In this document: positions 44,673 through 53,042 of the stretch, piece after piece
How the letters are laid out: the number at the start of each line of letters is the position of its first letter
How positions within the stretch are numbered: the stretch's first letter is position 1
Source of the DNA: JAJTDS01 sp964202895
GTDB taxonomy: Bacteria > Pseudomonadota > Alphaproteobacteria > Rickettsiales > UBA1997
DNA length: 64,000 nt
Assembly (NCBI GenBank): GCA_964202895.1
Contig: CAXNJM010000001.1
Coordinates: forward strand, 186,001-250,000
Direction of reading: 5' to 3'
The notes under the pieces: model-generated
Databases searched by the model: none
What the model saw: only the letters and a program-made list of their open reading frames with translations
Told to the model about the DNA's origin: nothing
Made by a program: the position numbers and the translations under genes

Positions 44673-46046
44673 TCAGATAAATCTTATTTTTATAATCTTT
44701 GATAATTGCATCATTAATATTTTTTTCTCTTCTGCTAACTTTTTCTTCACCTCCTCTTCTACCCTTCTCTTTTCCTCTTCCTCAGCCTTTTTCTTTTCTT
44801 CCTCGAGTTTCTTTTTTGTCTCTAATTCCACTTTCTTTTTTTCCTCCTCAGTCTTTCTCTTAGCCTCTTCCTCCTTGGCTCTTTCTTGTTTGAAGTTGTT
44901 GATTATGTTGTGGAGATTGGCTTGATTGTTGAGTTGGTTGTTATTGATGGGTTGGATAAGGAGATTATCGATGATTGATAATCGTTTGGTGATTAAATCT
45001 TGTTGTTGTGGTTTGATTTGTTTTGATTGATTGATTTCTTTGCTAAAATTATTAATGAGGAGATTAGCTTGTTCTTGTAGTTTGCCTTGGATTTCTTGAT
45101 TAAATATTAGTTTGAATAATAGTGGATTTTCTGTTTTAAGATGATTAATGATAAGGGAGTAATTGGCGATTTCACTCAGTGAATCATTAATTTGTTGGTT
45201 ATTGCCGTTATTAATGATTTGAGTAATAATAGGAGTAATGTGGTTTTGGAATAATTGGCTTTGAGTAAGGAAGTAGTTGGCAATGAAGAGGTTTTCTGCT
45301 ATTTGTTTGTTATTTTCTTGTTTATTATCTCCTTGTTTATTATTGATAAAATCATTATGGAAGACGTTGGTAATATTATTATATTTGATATTTACTGATT
45401 TTTTAATTGGTAGTAATTTTCTGTTCTTTTCAATGGTGATGAGGTTTTTTGCTTCATCGATTTTGGTTATTTTTGCTTCTTGGTTTTTATATTTATGAAG
45501 GAATTTAAAATAACGATTAGCATCTATTTCATTATCGATAACGATGAATTGCGGTGAATTATCTTGATTATTGGCTTTATAGATGATTTTATTGGCTTTG
45601 TTATTACTGATAAAAATGAGATTACTATTAATATTGATTATCTCATTGATTCTTGGCTGTTGGCTGATAGTAAAAACACCTTTGGCTAATTGTCCGTTTT
45701 TAATGCTGAAGTTGTAATTATTGGTAGTTTCTTGATTATTATTACTATAAATGTTATGAGCTGATTTAAATAATAAGTTATTACCAACTTTTTGTAAAAC
45801 AAATTCATCACTTTTAGCGGGGTAATTATCAATATTAGCAAGATTAGCTAGATGATTATATTGATTGAGATAAGTCTTTTGAAGTAATTTATTAACTTCT
45901 TTTTTTATCTTATTAATATCAATCTTATTATTGCTGTTAAATTGTTTAATGATTTCTGCTGTATTAATTGTACTAGGTAGTTTTAATATTAATGGCTGTT
46001 GATTATTGTTATCAACAATGCCAATTACTTTATTAATTGTAAAATA
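44673..46046 (-). pseudogene. Middle part of the giant split gene (457 open codons without a start)
   Basis: On the minus strand, one frame is open from 46046 to a TGA at 44673-44675. It has no ATG, GTG or TTG near its beginning (the only ATGs are next to its end), so start-based gene finding misses it. The translation is coding-like: GIVDNNNQQPLILKLPSTIN early, FKFLHKYKNQEAKITK in the middle, and a charged coiled coil (KQERAKEEEAKRKTEEEKKK, then KKLEEEKKKAEEEEKRR) at the end. Codons ending in C (ATC, AAC, CTC, GCC) seem more frequent here than in neighbours. It is in the -1 frame relative to the part before and the +1 relative to the part after. Pseudogene, recoding and sequencing error are all possible. 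Confidence 0.6.
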
Positions 46047-46783
46047 TCACCAAGATTCTTTTTATGTATTTGCTGTTTATGAAGTAGGATATTAGAAGCA
46101 CTTAGTGATTTATTAATATAGCTTTTCTCATTATAAAATGATACAGGATATTGCTTTTGTTGTTCTTTTTGCTGTTGTAAGTTAAGCTGTTGATAGGTAT
46201 CATTATCTCTTTGCCCCATAGAATCGCTGAGAATGTTGTCACCAATTCTAAAGGTTTTATTATGAATATTGCTTTTATCTAGCTGGCTATGAAAGCTTTT
46301 ATTATTTAAATCCTGAGCTTTATCATCTTTACTTTTATCTAATTTATCAAATTTAACAAAAAGAGTGAGATTGCTATTGGAGTTGTTATTAATAGTAACA
46401 AAGCCATAATTAGTGAAATTATCATCACGATTAGCAATAATTGAAGTAATAATGCCATTATCTTTCTCCTTGCTATCGTTAATTTGCAATACCAGCTGGA
46501 AGTTAAAACCTAAAGCCTCTTCTTGCCCCGGATAATCATAATTTAAATTATAAGGTAAATTATGATTGTTATTTTGATTAGCAATCTCTTCATTACTATC
46601 AATTTCTTCTTTGATTATATCTCTTCCTAATTTATCAATATGTCTATCAAGATTACGATTAATATTCTGCTGATTACTTATGCCAAATCTAAAATTATCA
46701 TATTCATTATCAAATGATGATTGATTAAGTAAATTGATGATTGAATCTTGTCCTTGATTTTGTAGATTATTTTGATTTTTCAT
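46025..46783 (-). CDS. N-terminal part of the giant Asn/Gln-rich protein
   Basis: A 252-residue open frame from an ATG at 46783. It starts MKNQNNLQNQGQDSIINLLN, is rich in Asn, Gln and Asp, and contains a possible beta segment (LGFNFQLVLQINDS, YGFVTINNNSNSNLTLFVKF). A Gln run (LNLQQQKEQQKQ) follows near residue 205. It ends in KKNLGDILQLIK. Only 19 bp of frame overlap (46028-46046) link it to the middle part, and a one-base insertion in a T4 run there (46041-46044) would fuse them. No signal peptide is evident. It is probably the true 5' end of the 5-kb gene. 564 bp of non-coding sequence lies upstream. Confidence 0.55.
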   Translation of the reverse strand: MKNQNNLQNQGQDSIINLLNQSSFDNEYDNFRFGISNQQNINRNLDRHIDKLGRDIIKEEIDSNEEIANQNNNHNLPYNLNYDYPGQEEALGFNFQLVLQINDSKEKDNGIITSIIANRDDNFTNYGFVTINNNSNSNLTLFVKFDKLDKSKDDKAQDLNNKSFHSQLDKSNIHNKTFRIGDNILSDSMGQRDNDTYQQLNLQQQKEQQKQYPVSFYNEKSYINKSLSASNILLHKQQIHKKNLGDILQLIK

Positions 46784-47094
46784 GGCGATAATATGATTAA
46801 GTTAGAATTAAGTTATAATTAATTTGAAGTTAAATTAGAACTAAAAAAGTGAGATTATGAGATAGTCTCATTATTTAATAAAATAGAGCTTGGTAAGTAG
46901 TGGAAGCCTCAAACTAAAACAGTAAAAATAAAAATCTAGCTTTTTTAAGATAAATTTTTTTGAGATAAAGCTGAGAATAAATTCCCCTTTCTTAAAATAA
47001 AAATAGGGGGGGTGGATGCGAAGCAGACCTCGCTCCCCTATAAACTATAAAATAAAAAAGAATAATTCAAAAAATCAAAGCCAATTTCACTTGG
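46784..47094. other. Non-coding region upstream of the split gene, with a G/C-rich hairpin
   Basis: No gene is supported. A structured element lies at 47003-47041: ATAGGGG pairs with CCCCTAT and, inside, GCGA (47017-47020 region) pairs with TCGC. The G/C-rich block stands out against the AT-rich surroundings. The promoter of the split gene should lie nearer 46784-46850, but no clear boxes were recognised. Confidence 0.45.
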
Positions 47095-47184
47095 CAACAA
47101 GGGGTTTTAACCCCCCAAGATAATAGGCAACAAGGGGTTTTAACCCCCCAAGATAATAGGCAACAAGGGGTTTTAACCCCTTGT
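47095..47184. repeat. 33-bp tandem repeat with internal hairpin (about 2.7 copies)
   Basis: Copies start at 47095, 47128 and 47161, each opening CAACAAGGGGTTTTAACCCC. The first two continue CCAAGATAATAGG and are identical; the third diverges. In the third copy ACAAGGGG (47163-47170) and CCCCTTGT (47177-47184) make a perfect 8-bp stem with loop TTTTAA. It may be a mobile-type intergenic repeat or a duplicated regulatory hairpin. Confidence 0.85.
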
Positions 47185-47286
47185 CAAGCAATGAAAACAG
47201 GCTAATAAGACCTAATACTAAATCCCATCTTTAAAATTTTGAAAAATATTAAAATTCTAACTTCATATTTTTGGCTAAAAATCTCT

Positions 47287-47316
47287 AAAAAGCCTTAGCT
47301 GTATGGATATACAGCT
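47287..47316 (-). terminator. Terminator of the chalcone-isomerase-like gene
   Basis: AGCTGTAT (47297-47304) and ATACAGCT (47309-47316) pair perfectly with a 4-nt loop; on the minus strand the stem is followed by AAGGCTTTTT, so it lies 32 bp beyond the stop of the gene ending at 47348. Confidence 0.65.
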
Positions 47317-47347
47317 TCATTTTTTAAAGATTTTTATTGTAAAAATG

Positions 47348-47977
47348 TTATTTTGAAAAATTTATTTTATTAATTAATTTGTCTCTTAAATCGGGGAATC
47401 TAGCCTTTTCACCAAGCCATATCTCCATAAAATCTTTGATTATTAAAGGGTTGTTAATTTTTTCAATAAATTTTGAATTATGAAAAATTAATAAGTTATT
47501 TGAATCGATTTTGAGGGCAATTTTAATGTCTCCTTTTTTAATATCCTGAAAAGTTCTATTAAATGCCAGTTTATATTCTAATTTTTGTTGCTGAGTAAGG
47601 CTTTTAAATCTTAATATTTCATCAATAGTTTTTTCAACTAAAAATTTTTTACTAAAATTTTGATTATATTTTATTGCGATCGCAATTTCTGGATATTCTG
47701 CAATTGCAGGGCTTGCCGAACTCTGATTGAAGCGATTTTGTTTATTGAATTCGTTGTTTGAATATAAAAATATGTCATAAATTTTTCTTCCAAAAAATTT
47801 TAATTCACCTTCTCCAATAAGAATTGAATTTTTTATATATTGATTAGTTGTTTTTTCTACTTCTTGCTTGACCTCAGTATAGCTTGCATTTGCATTTATT
47901 GATAGAAAAATTACAATAAATGCAACAATCAAAAAGAACAATTTATGAAATATATTTTGTTTATTGATTAATTTCAT
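47348..47977 (-). CDS. Chalcone-isomerase-like secreted protein
   Basis: A 209-residue protein when started at the ATG 47977; the frame extends to 48040, but that would overlap purD. An N-terminal signal peptide (KLFFLIVAFIVIFLSINANA) directs it to the periplasm. The body matches the bacterial chalcone-isomerase-like (CHASRI) pattern: GEGELKFFGRKIYDIFLYS, AIAIKYNQNFSKKFLVEKTI, the middle FQDIKKGDIKIALKI and the ending FMEIWLGEKARFPDLRDKLI. Bacterial members are of unknown function and usually lack the plant active-site residues. A terminator follows. Confidence 0.75.
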   Translation of the reverse strand: MKLINKQNIFHKLFFLIVAFIVIFLSINANASYTEVKQEVEKTTNQYIKNSILIGEGELKFFGRKIYDIFLYSNNEFNKQNRFNQSSASPAIAEYPEIAIAIKYNQNFSKKFLVEKTIDEILRFKSLTQQQKLEYKLAFNRTFQDIKKGDIKIALKIDSNNLLIFHNSKFIEKINNPLIIKDFMEIWLGEKARFPDLRDKLINKINFSK

Positions 47978-47985
47978 TTTAATTT

Positions 47986-49269
47986 TTAAAAATTTTCTGC
48001 TTTTTTTGCTATATCTGTTCGATAAAAACCATCTTGCCAATCAATTTTATCTATCGCTTCATAGGCAATAGATCTGGCTGTTTTAAAGTTGTTTGCTTTA
48101 GCGATAATATTCAACACTCTTCCACCGTCAGAAGTCAATTCTTGATTATTTAATATTGTGCCCGCATGCAAAATAGACAAATTATTAACTTTATCAAGAC
48201 TTTCATCTATTTTTATCGTTGTGCCTTTTTTATAATTTTCAGGATATCCCTTACTTGCCATTACAACGCAAACCAATTTTGATTGCTCGTCAAATTCAAT
48301 TTTAATTTTATCTAGATCTTGATTTATTGCAGATTCAATAATTGAAAGAAAATCGGTTTTAATTCTTGGTAAAATAACTTGAGCTTCTGGGTCTCCAAAG
48401 CGAATATTAAATTCAATTAATTTTGGTTCATTTTTAACAATCATTAGGCCAGCGAACAATATGCCTGTAAAGCTTGCATTTAATCTATCCATAGCCTTTA
48501 AGGTTGGTCTAATGATTTTTCTAATTATTTTTTCCTCAAGATTTTTATCAACAAAAGGTGAGGGTGAGTATGTTCCCATTCCACCTGTATTTAAGCCAGT
48601 TTCATTTTCGCCAACTTTTTTATGATCATGAGCAAATCCAAGTGGAATAAAGTTTTTTCCATCGCAAATTATAAAATAACTAACCTCAAACCCCTCCATA
48701 AACTCTTCGATGATTATTCTTTTACCGGCATCGCCAAATTTTCCACTAAATATTTGATTTATTGCTTCCTTTCCTTCTTCGAAGTTTTTTGGAATTATTA
48801 CTCCCTTACCAGAGGCTAATCCGTCTGTTTTAATAACGGTTGGAAATTCAACTTGTTTTAAAAATTCAATTGCAAGATTTGCATCGTCAAATGTTTTGTA
48901 ATGAGCCGTAGGTATTGAGTTTCTTGAAACTAAATCTTTCATAAAAATTTTTGAACCCTCTAATTGTGATGCAATTTTAGAGGGGCCAAAAACTTTAATT
49001 TTATTTTCGTTCAATATATCAACCAATCCATCAGTAAGAGGCTTTTCTGGACCTATGATTACAATATCGATATTATTGCTGTTGCAAAAATTAACAATTT
49101 CAATGTAATTGTCTGGCTGTATAGATAGCACATTTTCTGCTATTTTGCCTATTCCTGCATTTCCAGGAAGTGCAAAAATTTTTATTTTCTGCGAAGAATT
49201 TAATAATTGCTTGCAAATAGCATGCTCTCTACCGCCAGATCCAATAACTAGAACTTTTTTTATAATCAT
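47986..49269 (-). CDS. purD: Phosphoribosylamine-glycine ligase
   Basis: A 427-residue GAR synthetase, second step of purine synthesis. The N-terminal VLVIGSGGREHAICKQL, KTDGLASGKGVIIP and the ATP-grasp signature IEEFMEGFEVSYFIICDG are conserved, as are GTYSPSPFVD and FNIRFGDPEAQVIL. Length equals the family. The other pur genes are not in the window. De novo purine synthesis is rare among obligate intracellular Alphaproteobacteria, so the organism is likely less dependent on its surroundings. Its end is 8 bp from the start of the chalcone-isomerase-like gene. Confidence 0.96.
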   Translation of the reverse strand: MIIKKVLVIGSGGREHAICKQLLNSSQKIKIFALPGNAGIGKIAENVLSIQPDNYIEIVNFCNSNNIDIVIIGPEKPLTDGLVDILNENKIKVFGPSKIASQLEGSKIFMKDLVSRNSIPTAHYKTFDDANLAIEFLKQVEFPTVIKTDGLASGKGVIIPKNFEEGKEAINQIFSGKFGDAGKRIIIEEFMEGFEVSYFIICDGKNFIPLGFAHDHKKVGENETGLNTGGMGTYSPSPFVDKNLEEKIIRKIIRPTLKAMDRLNASFTGILFAGLMIVKNEPKLIEFNIRFGDPEAQVILPRIKTDFLSIIESAINQDLDKIKIEFDEQSKLVCVVMASKGYPENYKKGTTIKIDESLDKVNNLSILHAGTILNNQELTSDGGRVLNIIAKANNFKTARSIAYEAIDKIDWQDGFYRTDIAKKAENF

Positions 49270-49353
49270 ACGGTAATTTTAATATTCTTTTTAAAAATAA
49301 AATACCAGCAAAGCTTTATACTTAAATATTTAAAAAAATTGTTGCTGTGGTAA

Positions 49354-50412
49354 TTAATTTTTTTTCTTTTTATCATTATCAGTGGATTTATCAGTTGATT
49401 TTTCTTCTGTTTTATTTTGTTTTCTTACGGATAAGCCAGCTTTTTTTCTTACTTCGACATCAATTTCTTCGGAAATTGAGGGGTTTTCTTTTAAGAATTT
49501 TTTGACATTTTCTTTGCCTTGTCCAATTTTATTGCCTTTATAAGCATACCAAGAACCAGATTTTTCAATGATATCATGCTTTGAGCCAAGTTCAATTAAT
49601 TCTCCAAGATAAGAAACTCCTTCGCCATATATTATTTCAAAATCTGCAGTTCTGAAAGGCGGGGCAACTTTATTTTTTACCACCTTAACTCTAGTTTCAT
49701 TTCCCAAAACCTCTTCTTGTTCTTTGATGGCAGTTCCTTTTCTGATATCCAATCTAACTGAAGCATAAAATTTTAAAGAATTTCCGCCAGTTGTGGTCTC
49801 TGGAGAGCCAAACATAACCCCTATCTTCATTCTAATTTGATTGATAAAGATGATAGTTGAATTTGCCTTTGAAACTGTTGATGCGAGCTTTCTAAGAGCT
49901 TTACTCATAAGTCTGGCCTGTAGACCCATTTGATTATCTCCCATTCCGCCTTCTAGCTCAACTTGCGGAACCAATGCAGCAACAGAATCGACTACTATTA
50001 AGCCTATTGCTCCAGATCTAACTAGTGTGTCTGCAATTTCGAGTGCAGCTTCACCGTTATCTGGTTGAGAAATTATCATTTCATCAAGGTTGATACCTAG
50101 GTTTCTTGCATAAGATGGGTCAAAGGCATGTTCAGCATCGATAAAAGCACATGACAGCCCTGCTTTTTGAGCTTCTGCTATAGCATGAAGAGTTAGAGTT
50201 GTTTTTCCTGAAGATTCGGGGCCGTAAATTTCAATTATTCTTCCTCTAGGATATCCACCAACTCCTAATGCCACATCAAGAGATAAGGAACCTGTGGGTA
50301 TTACTTCTATATCGGAAATTGGTCTTTGTCCAAATTTCATTGCTGAACCTTTGCCAAATTGTTTGTCAATTTGTAGTAATGCGGCATCTAAAGCCTTTTT
50401 TCTTTCTTCCAT
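49354..50412 (-). CDS. recA: Recombinase RecA
   Basis: A 352-residue RecA. Walker A GPESSGKTT is at residues 64-72, the signature ALRKLASTVSKANSTIIFINQ and L1/L2 loops (IRMKIGVMFGSPETTTGG) follow, and the C-terminus is Lys-rich as usual (KSTDNDKKKKN). A strong ribosome-binding site (AAAGGAG, 50418-50424) precedes the ATG. No alphaproteobacterial SOS box (GTTC-N7-GTTC) was seen upstream, so SOS control is doubtful. Confidence 0.98.
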   Translation of the reverse strand: MEERKKALDAALLQIDKQFGKGSAMKFGQRPISDIEVIPTGSLSLDVALGVGGYPRGRIIEIYGPESSGKTTLTLHAIAEAQKAGLSCAFIDAEHAFDPSYARNLGINLDEMIISQPDNGEAALEIADTLVRSGAIGLIVVDSVAALVPQVELEGGMGDNQMGLQARLMSKALRKLASTVSKANSTIIFINQIRMKIGVMFGSPETTTGGNSLKFYASVRLDIRKGTAIKEQEEVLGNETRVKVVKNKVAPPFRTADFEIIYGEGVSYLGELIELGSKHDIIEKSGSWYAYKGNKIGQGKENVKKFLKENPSISEEIDVEVRKKAGLSVRKQNKTEEKSTDKSTDNDKKKKN

Positions 50413-50446
50413 TTTTTCTCCTTTATGTTTTGTTGTTGAATATGTT

Positions 50447-50452
50447 ATTATA
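50447..50452 (-). promoter_or_regulatory. -10 box of the recA promoter
   Basis: On the minus strand TATAAT lies 35 bp before the recA ATG, with only weak -35 candidates (TTTTAA-like) about 17 bp upstream. The rest of the 374-bp gap to sucD holds an inverted repeat (50735-50780) and no gene. Confidence 0.4.
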
Positions 50453-50734
50453 GCTTAATGGAATTGCATTAAAACTAGTTAAATAGTTTTAAAATGCCAT
50501 AATAACTGTTTATAGAAATATAATCTAATTTTAGAAAACAAAAATTTGTATTATATTTCTATACTTTGTGGTGAAAATTTTGTATCAAATTATTAGTTTT
50601 AATATTTTTTATTAAATTTATCAGTAATTTTTGATAAATATCTATAGATGAATCGTTTCCCCTTTTTATTTGCAGATTCTTATTATCAAAAGTCTTTCAA
50701 TATAACTGCAAGAAAACTGCAATTGAGTTATATA

Positions 50735-50780
50735 TTCATGCACCAAAACAATTATTTAATAGATTATTTCGGTGCATGAA
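50735..50780. repeat. 10-bp perfect inverted repeat between sucD and recA
   Basis: TTCATGCACC (50735-50744) and GGTGCATGAA (50771-50780) enclose 26 AT-rich bases. It begins 7 bp after the sucD stop (minus strand) but has no T run behind it, so it is either an atypical terminator, a message-end stabiliser, or a protein-binding site. Confidence 0.6.
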
Positions 50781-50786
50781 AACTCA

Positions 50787-51671
50787 TTATTTTTGCAACA
50801 ATTTTAACATTGTTTCGCCTAATTTCGCAGGGCTATCTGAAACTGAAATTCCAGCAAGCTTCATTGCTTCTATTTTATCTTCAGCACCGCCTTTACCGCC
50901 AGAAATTATTGCACCAGCATGGCCCATTCTTCTACCGGGAGGAGCTGTTTTCCCTGCTATAAAGCCTACTGTAGGCTTTTTTCTGCCTTTTTTAGCTTCT
51001 AATCTAAGGAATTCTGATGCTTCTTCTTCATCTGTTCCGCCAATTTCGCCAATCATAATCATTGCTTCAGTTTCTGGATCCGATAAAAACATATCTAAGC
51101 AATCGATAAAATTAGTTCCGTTTACTGGGTCTCCACCAATTCCAATACAAGTGGTTTGTCCTAATCCAACTTTTGTTGTTTGATGTACCGCTTCATAGGT
51201 TAGGGTTCCAGAGCGAGATACTATTCCGATTTTACCTCTTTTATGTATATGGCCCGGCATTATACCTATTTTACATTCTCCTGGGGTTATTATTCCTGGG
51301 CAGTTTGGCCCGATTAATCTTGATTTAGAACCGCAAAGTGCTTTTTTTACTTTAACCATATCAAGAACCGGAATTCCTTCTGTTATGCAGATTATTAACT
51401 CAATTTCGGCATCAATTGCCTCAATGATTGCATCAGCTGCAAAAGCTGGCGGAACATAAATTACCGATGCATTGCATTCAGTTTTTTCCTTAGCTTCAAA
51501 AACTGTATTAAAGATTGGTAAGTTAAGGTGAGTAGCATTTCCTTTTCCAGGAGTTACACCGCCAACCATTTTTGTTCCGTAAGCAATTGCTTGTTCTGAA
51601 TGAAAAGTGCCTTGCGATCCAGTAAAACCTTGACAGATTACTTTGGTATTTTTATTAACTAAAACTGACAT
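50787..51671 (-). CDS. sucD: Succinyl-CoA ligase subunit alpha
   Basis: A 294-residue alpha subunit of succinyl-CoA synthetase (TCA cycle, substrate-level ATP/GTP formation). CoA-binding GFTGSQGTFHSEQA is at residues 16-29; GPNCPGIITP and the phosphohistidine region GRRMGHAGAIISGGKG are present. Length is typical. It is 14 bp behind sucC in the standard pair. Confidence 0.97.
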   Translation of the reverse strand: MSVLVNKNTKVICQGFTGSQGTFHSEQAIAYGTKMVGGVTPGKGNATHLNLPIFNTVFEAKEKTECNASVIYVPPAFAADAIIEAIDAEIELIICITEGIPVLDMVKVKKALCGSKSRLIGPNCPGIITPGECKIGIMPGHIHKRGKIGIVSRSGTLTYEAVHQTTKVGLGQTTCIGIGGDPVNGTNFIDCLDMFLSDPETEAMIMIGEIGGTDEEEASEFLRLEAKKGRKKPTVGFIAGKTAPPGRRMGHAGAIISGGKGGAEDKIEAMKLAGISVSDSPAKLGETMLKLLQK

Positions 51672-51685
51672 ATTTTTTTATAATT

Positions 51686-52870
51686 TTAAAGAGTTTGATT
51701 GTTATTTACTGCATTTACAATTTTTTGTGCCGCATCATCTAAATCATTAGCGGAAATGATTGCTAGCCCTGATTTTTCAAGAATTTCTTTCCCTAAATCA
51801 ACATTGGTACCTTCAAGTCTTACAACTAAAGGAATGCTAAGATTAACCTCTTTTGCAGCCTCCAATATTCCATTAGCAATAATATCGCATCTCATAATGC
51901 CTCCAAAAATATTAACTAATATTCCTTTAACATTGGGATCTGATAATATAATTTTAAAAGCGGCAGTTACTTTTTCTCTAGTGGCACCACCACCAACATC
52001 TAAAAAGTTGGCTGGAGAAGATCCGTATAGTTTTATGATGTCCATGGTTGCCATCGCTAAACCTGCACCATTAACCATGCATCCAATTTTACCATCCATT
52101 TTTACATAGTTAAGGTCATGATTTGATGCCTCTACTTCAAGAGGATCTTCCTCATCTAGGTCTCTCATTGTTTTTATTTGATCGTGACGATAAAGACTAT
52201 TATCATCAAAATTAATTTTGGCATCGAGAGCTATTATTTCTCCTTCCACAGTTTCAACTAGGGGATTAATTTCAATTTGCGAAGCATCGGTTTTTATGAA
52301 AGTTTCGTATATCGCAGATACTAGATGAGAAAACTTTTTTATTAATTCTCCTCTAAGCCCAAGAGCAAAAGCCATTTTTCTGCTATGACAAGGCTGAATT
52401 CCAGTAGCTATATCTATTTTTACTGAAATAATTTTTTCCGGATGTTGTGATGCAACTTCTTCAATTTCAACACCACCTTCAGTCGAGGCCATAAATACTA
52501 TTGCCTTACTTTTGCGATCAACCACCACCGATAGATAATATTCTTTTTTGATGTTTGAGCCAGCTTCTATATAAAGCCTTTTAACAATTTTACCTTCTGG
52601 ACCAGTTTGAGGAGTAATTAATTTCATGCCAAGGATCTGGCTAGCTTTTTCTCTAACTTCGTCTATTGATTTAACAACCTTTACACCTCCAGCTTTGCCT
52701 CTTCCGCCAGCATGGATTTGAGCTTTTACTACAAAAACTTTATGTCCTTCGCTTTCAAGATTTTTAGCGGCTTCAACCGCTTCTGGTACTGAGAATGCAG
52801 GGTGACCGCTTGGAACTGGTGCTCCAAACTTTTTTAGCAAACTTTTTGCTTGATATTCATGAATATTCAT
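51686..52870 (-). CDS. sucC: Succinyl-CoA ligase (ADP-forming) subunit beta
   Basis: A 394-residue ATP-grasp protein forming the nucleotide-binding beta subunit with SucD. MNIHEYQAKSLLKKFGAPVP, KAQIHAGGRGKAGGVK, EINPLVET, FLDVGGGATREKVTAAF and GILVNIFGGIMRCD are all diagnostic. Full length. It is divergent from hemD across 172 bp of AT-rich sequence that must hold both promoters. Confidence 0.97.
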   Translation of the reverse strand: MNIHEYQAKSLLKKFGAPVPSGHPAFSVPEAVEAAKNLESEGHKVFVVKAQIHAGGRGKAGGVKVVKSIDEVREKASQILGMKLITPQTGPEGKIVKRLYIEAGSNIKKEYYLSVVVDRKSKAIVFMASTEGGVEIEEVASQHPEKIISVKIDIATGIQPCHSRKMAFALGLRGELIKKFSHLVSAIYETFIKTDASQIEINPLVETVEGEIIALDAKINFDDNSLYRHDQIKTMRDLDEEDPLEVEASNHDLNYVKMDGKIGCMVNGAGLAMATMDIIKLYGSSPANFLDVGGGATREKVTAAFKIILSDPNVKGILVNIFGGIMRCDIIANGILEAAKEVNLSIPLVVRLEGTNVDLGKEILEKSGLAIISANDLDDAAQKIVNAVNNNQTL

Positions 52871-53042
52871 TTGAAACTTATAAAATTATTGGTTAATAAT
52901 TGATATTACTGCATTTTTATTGCTTTTAAAATTTTAACTATTTATTTGGATTAAGTTATTTTTTTATTGATATTTATATCTTTATCTAGTTAAAAACCGT
53001 TTAACATTAAAATTTAATTTTAACTTCGCAACAAAATTTTAG

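Noticed and set aside
44653..44925. 90-codon plus-strand ORF (Phe/Ser-rich)
   Set aside because: It is the antisense shadow of the Glu/Lys-rich coiled coil on the minus strand; GAA/AAG codons read backwards give TTC/CTT.
47095..47184. Resemblance of GGGGTTTT to ciliate telomere repeats
   Set aside because: The unit is 33 bp and palindromic, with only three copies; the likeness to the Euplotes/Oxytricha telomere octamer is a coincidence of a short motif.
47095..47184. CRISPR array
   Set aside because: The copies are directly adjacent with no spacers, and no cas gene is near.
50413..50560. Alphaproteobacterial SOS box at recA
   Set aside because: No GTTC-N7-GTTC or its complement is present in the upstream region read on either strand.
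50776..51183. 135-codon plus-strand ORF opposite sucD
   Set aside because: Antisense shadow of a highly conserved gene; Pro/Ile-rich composition is the mirror of sucD codons.
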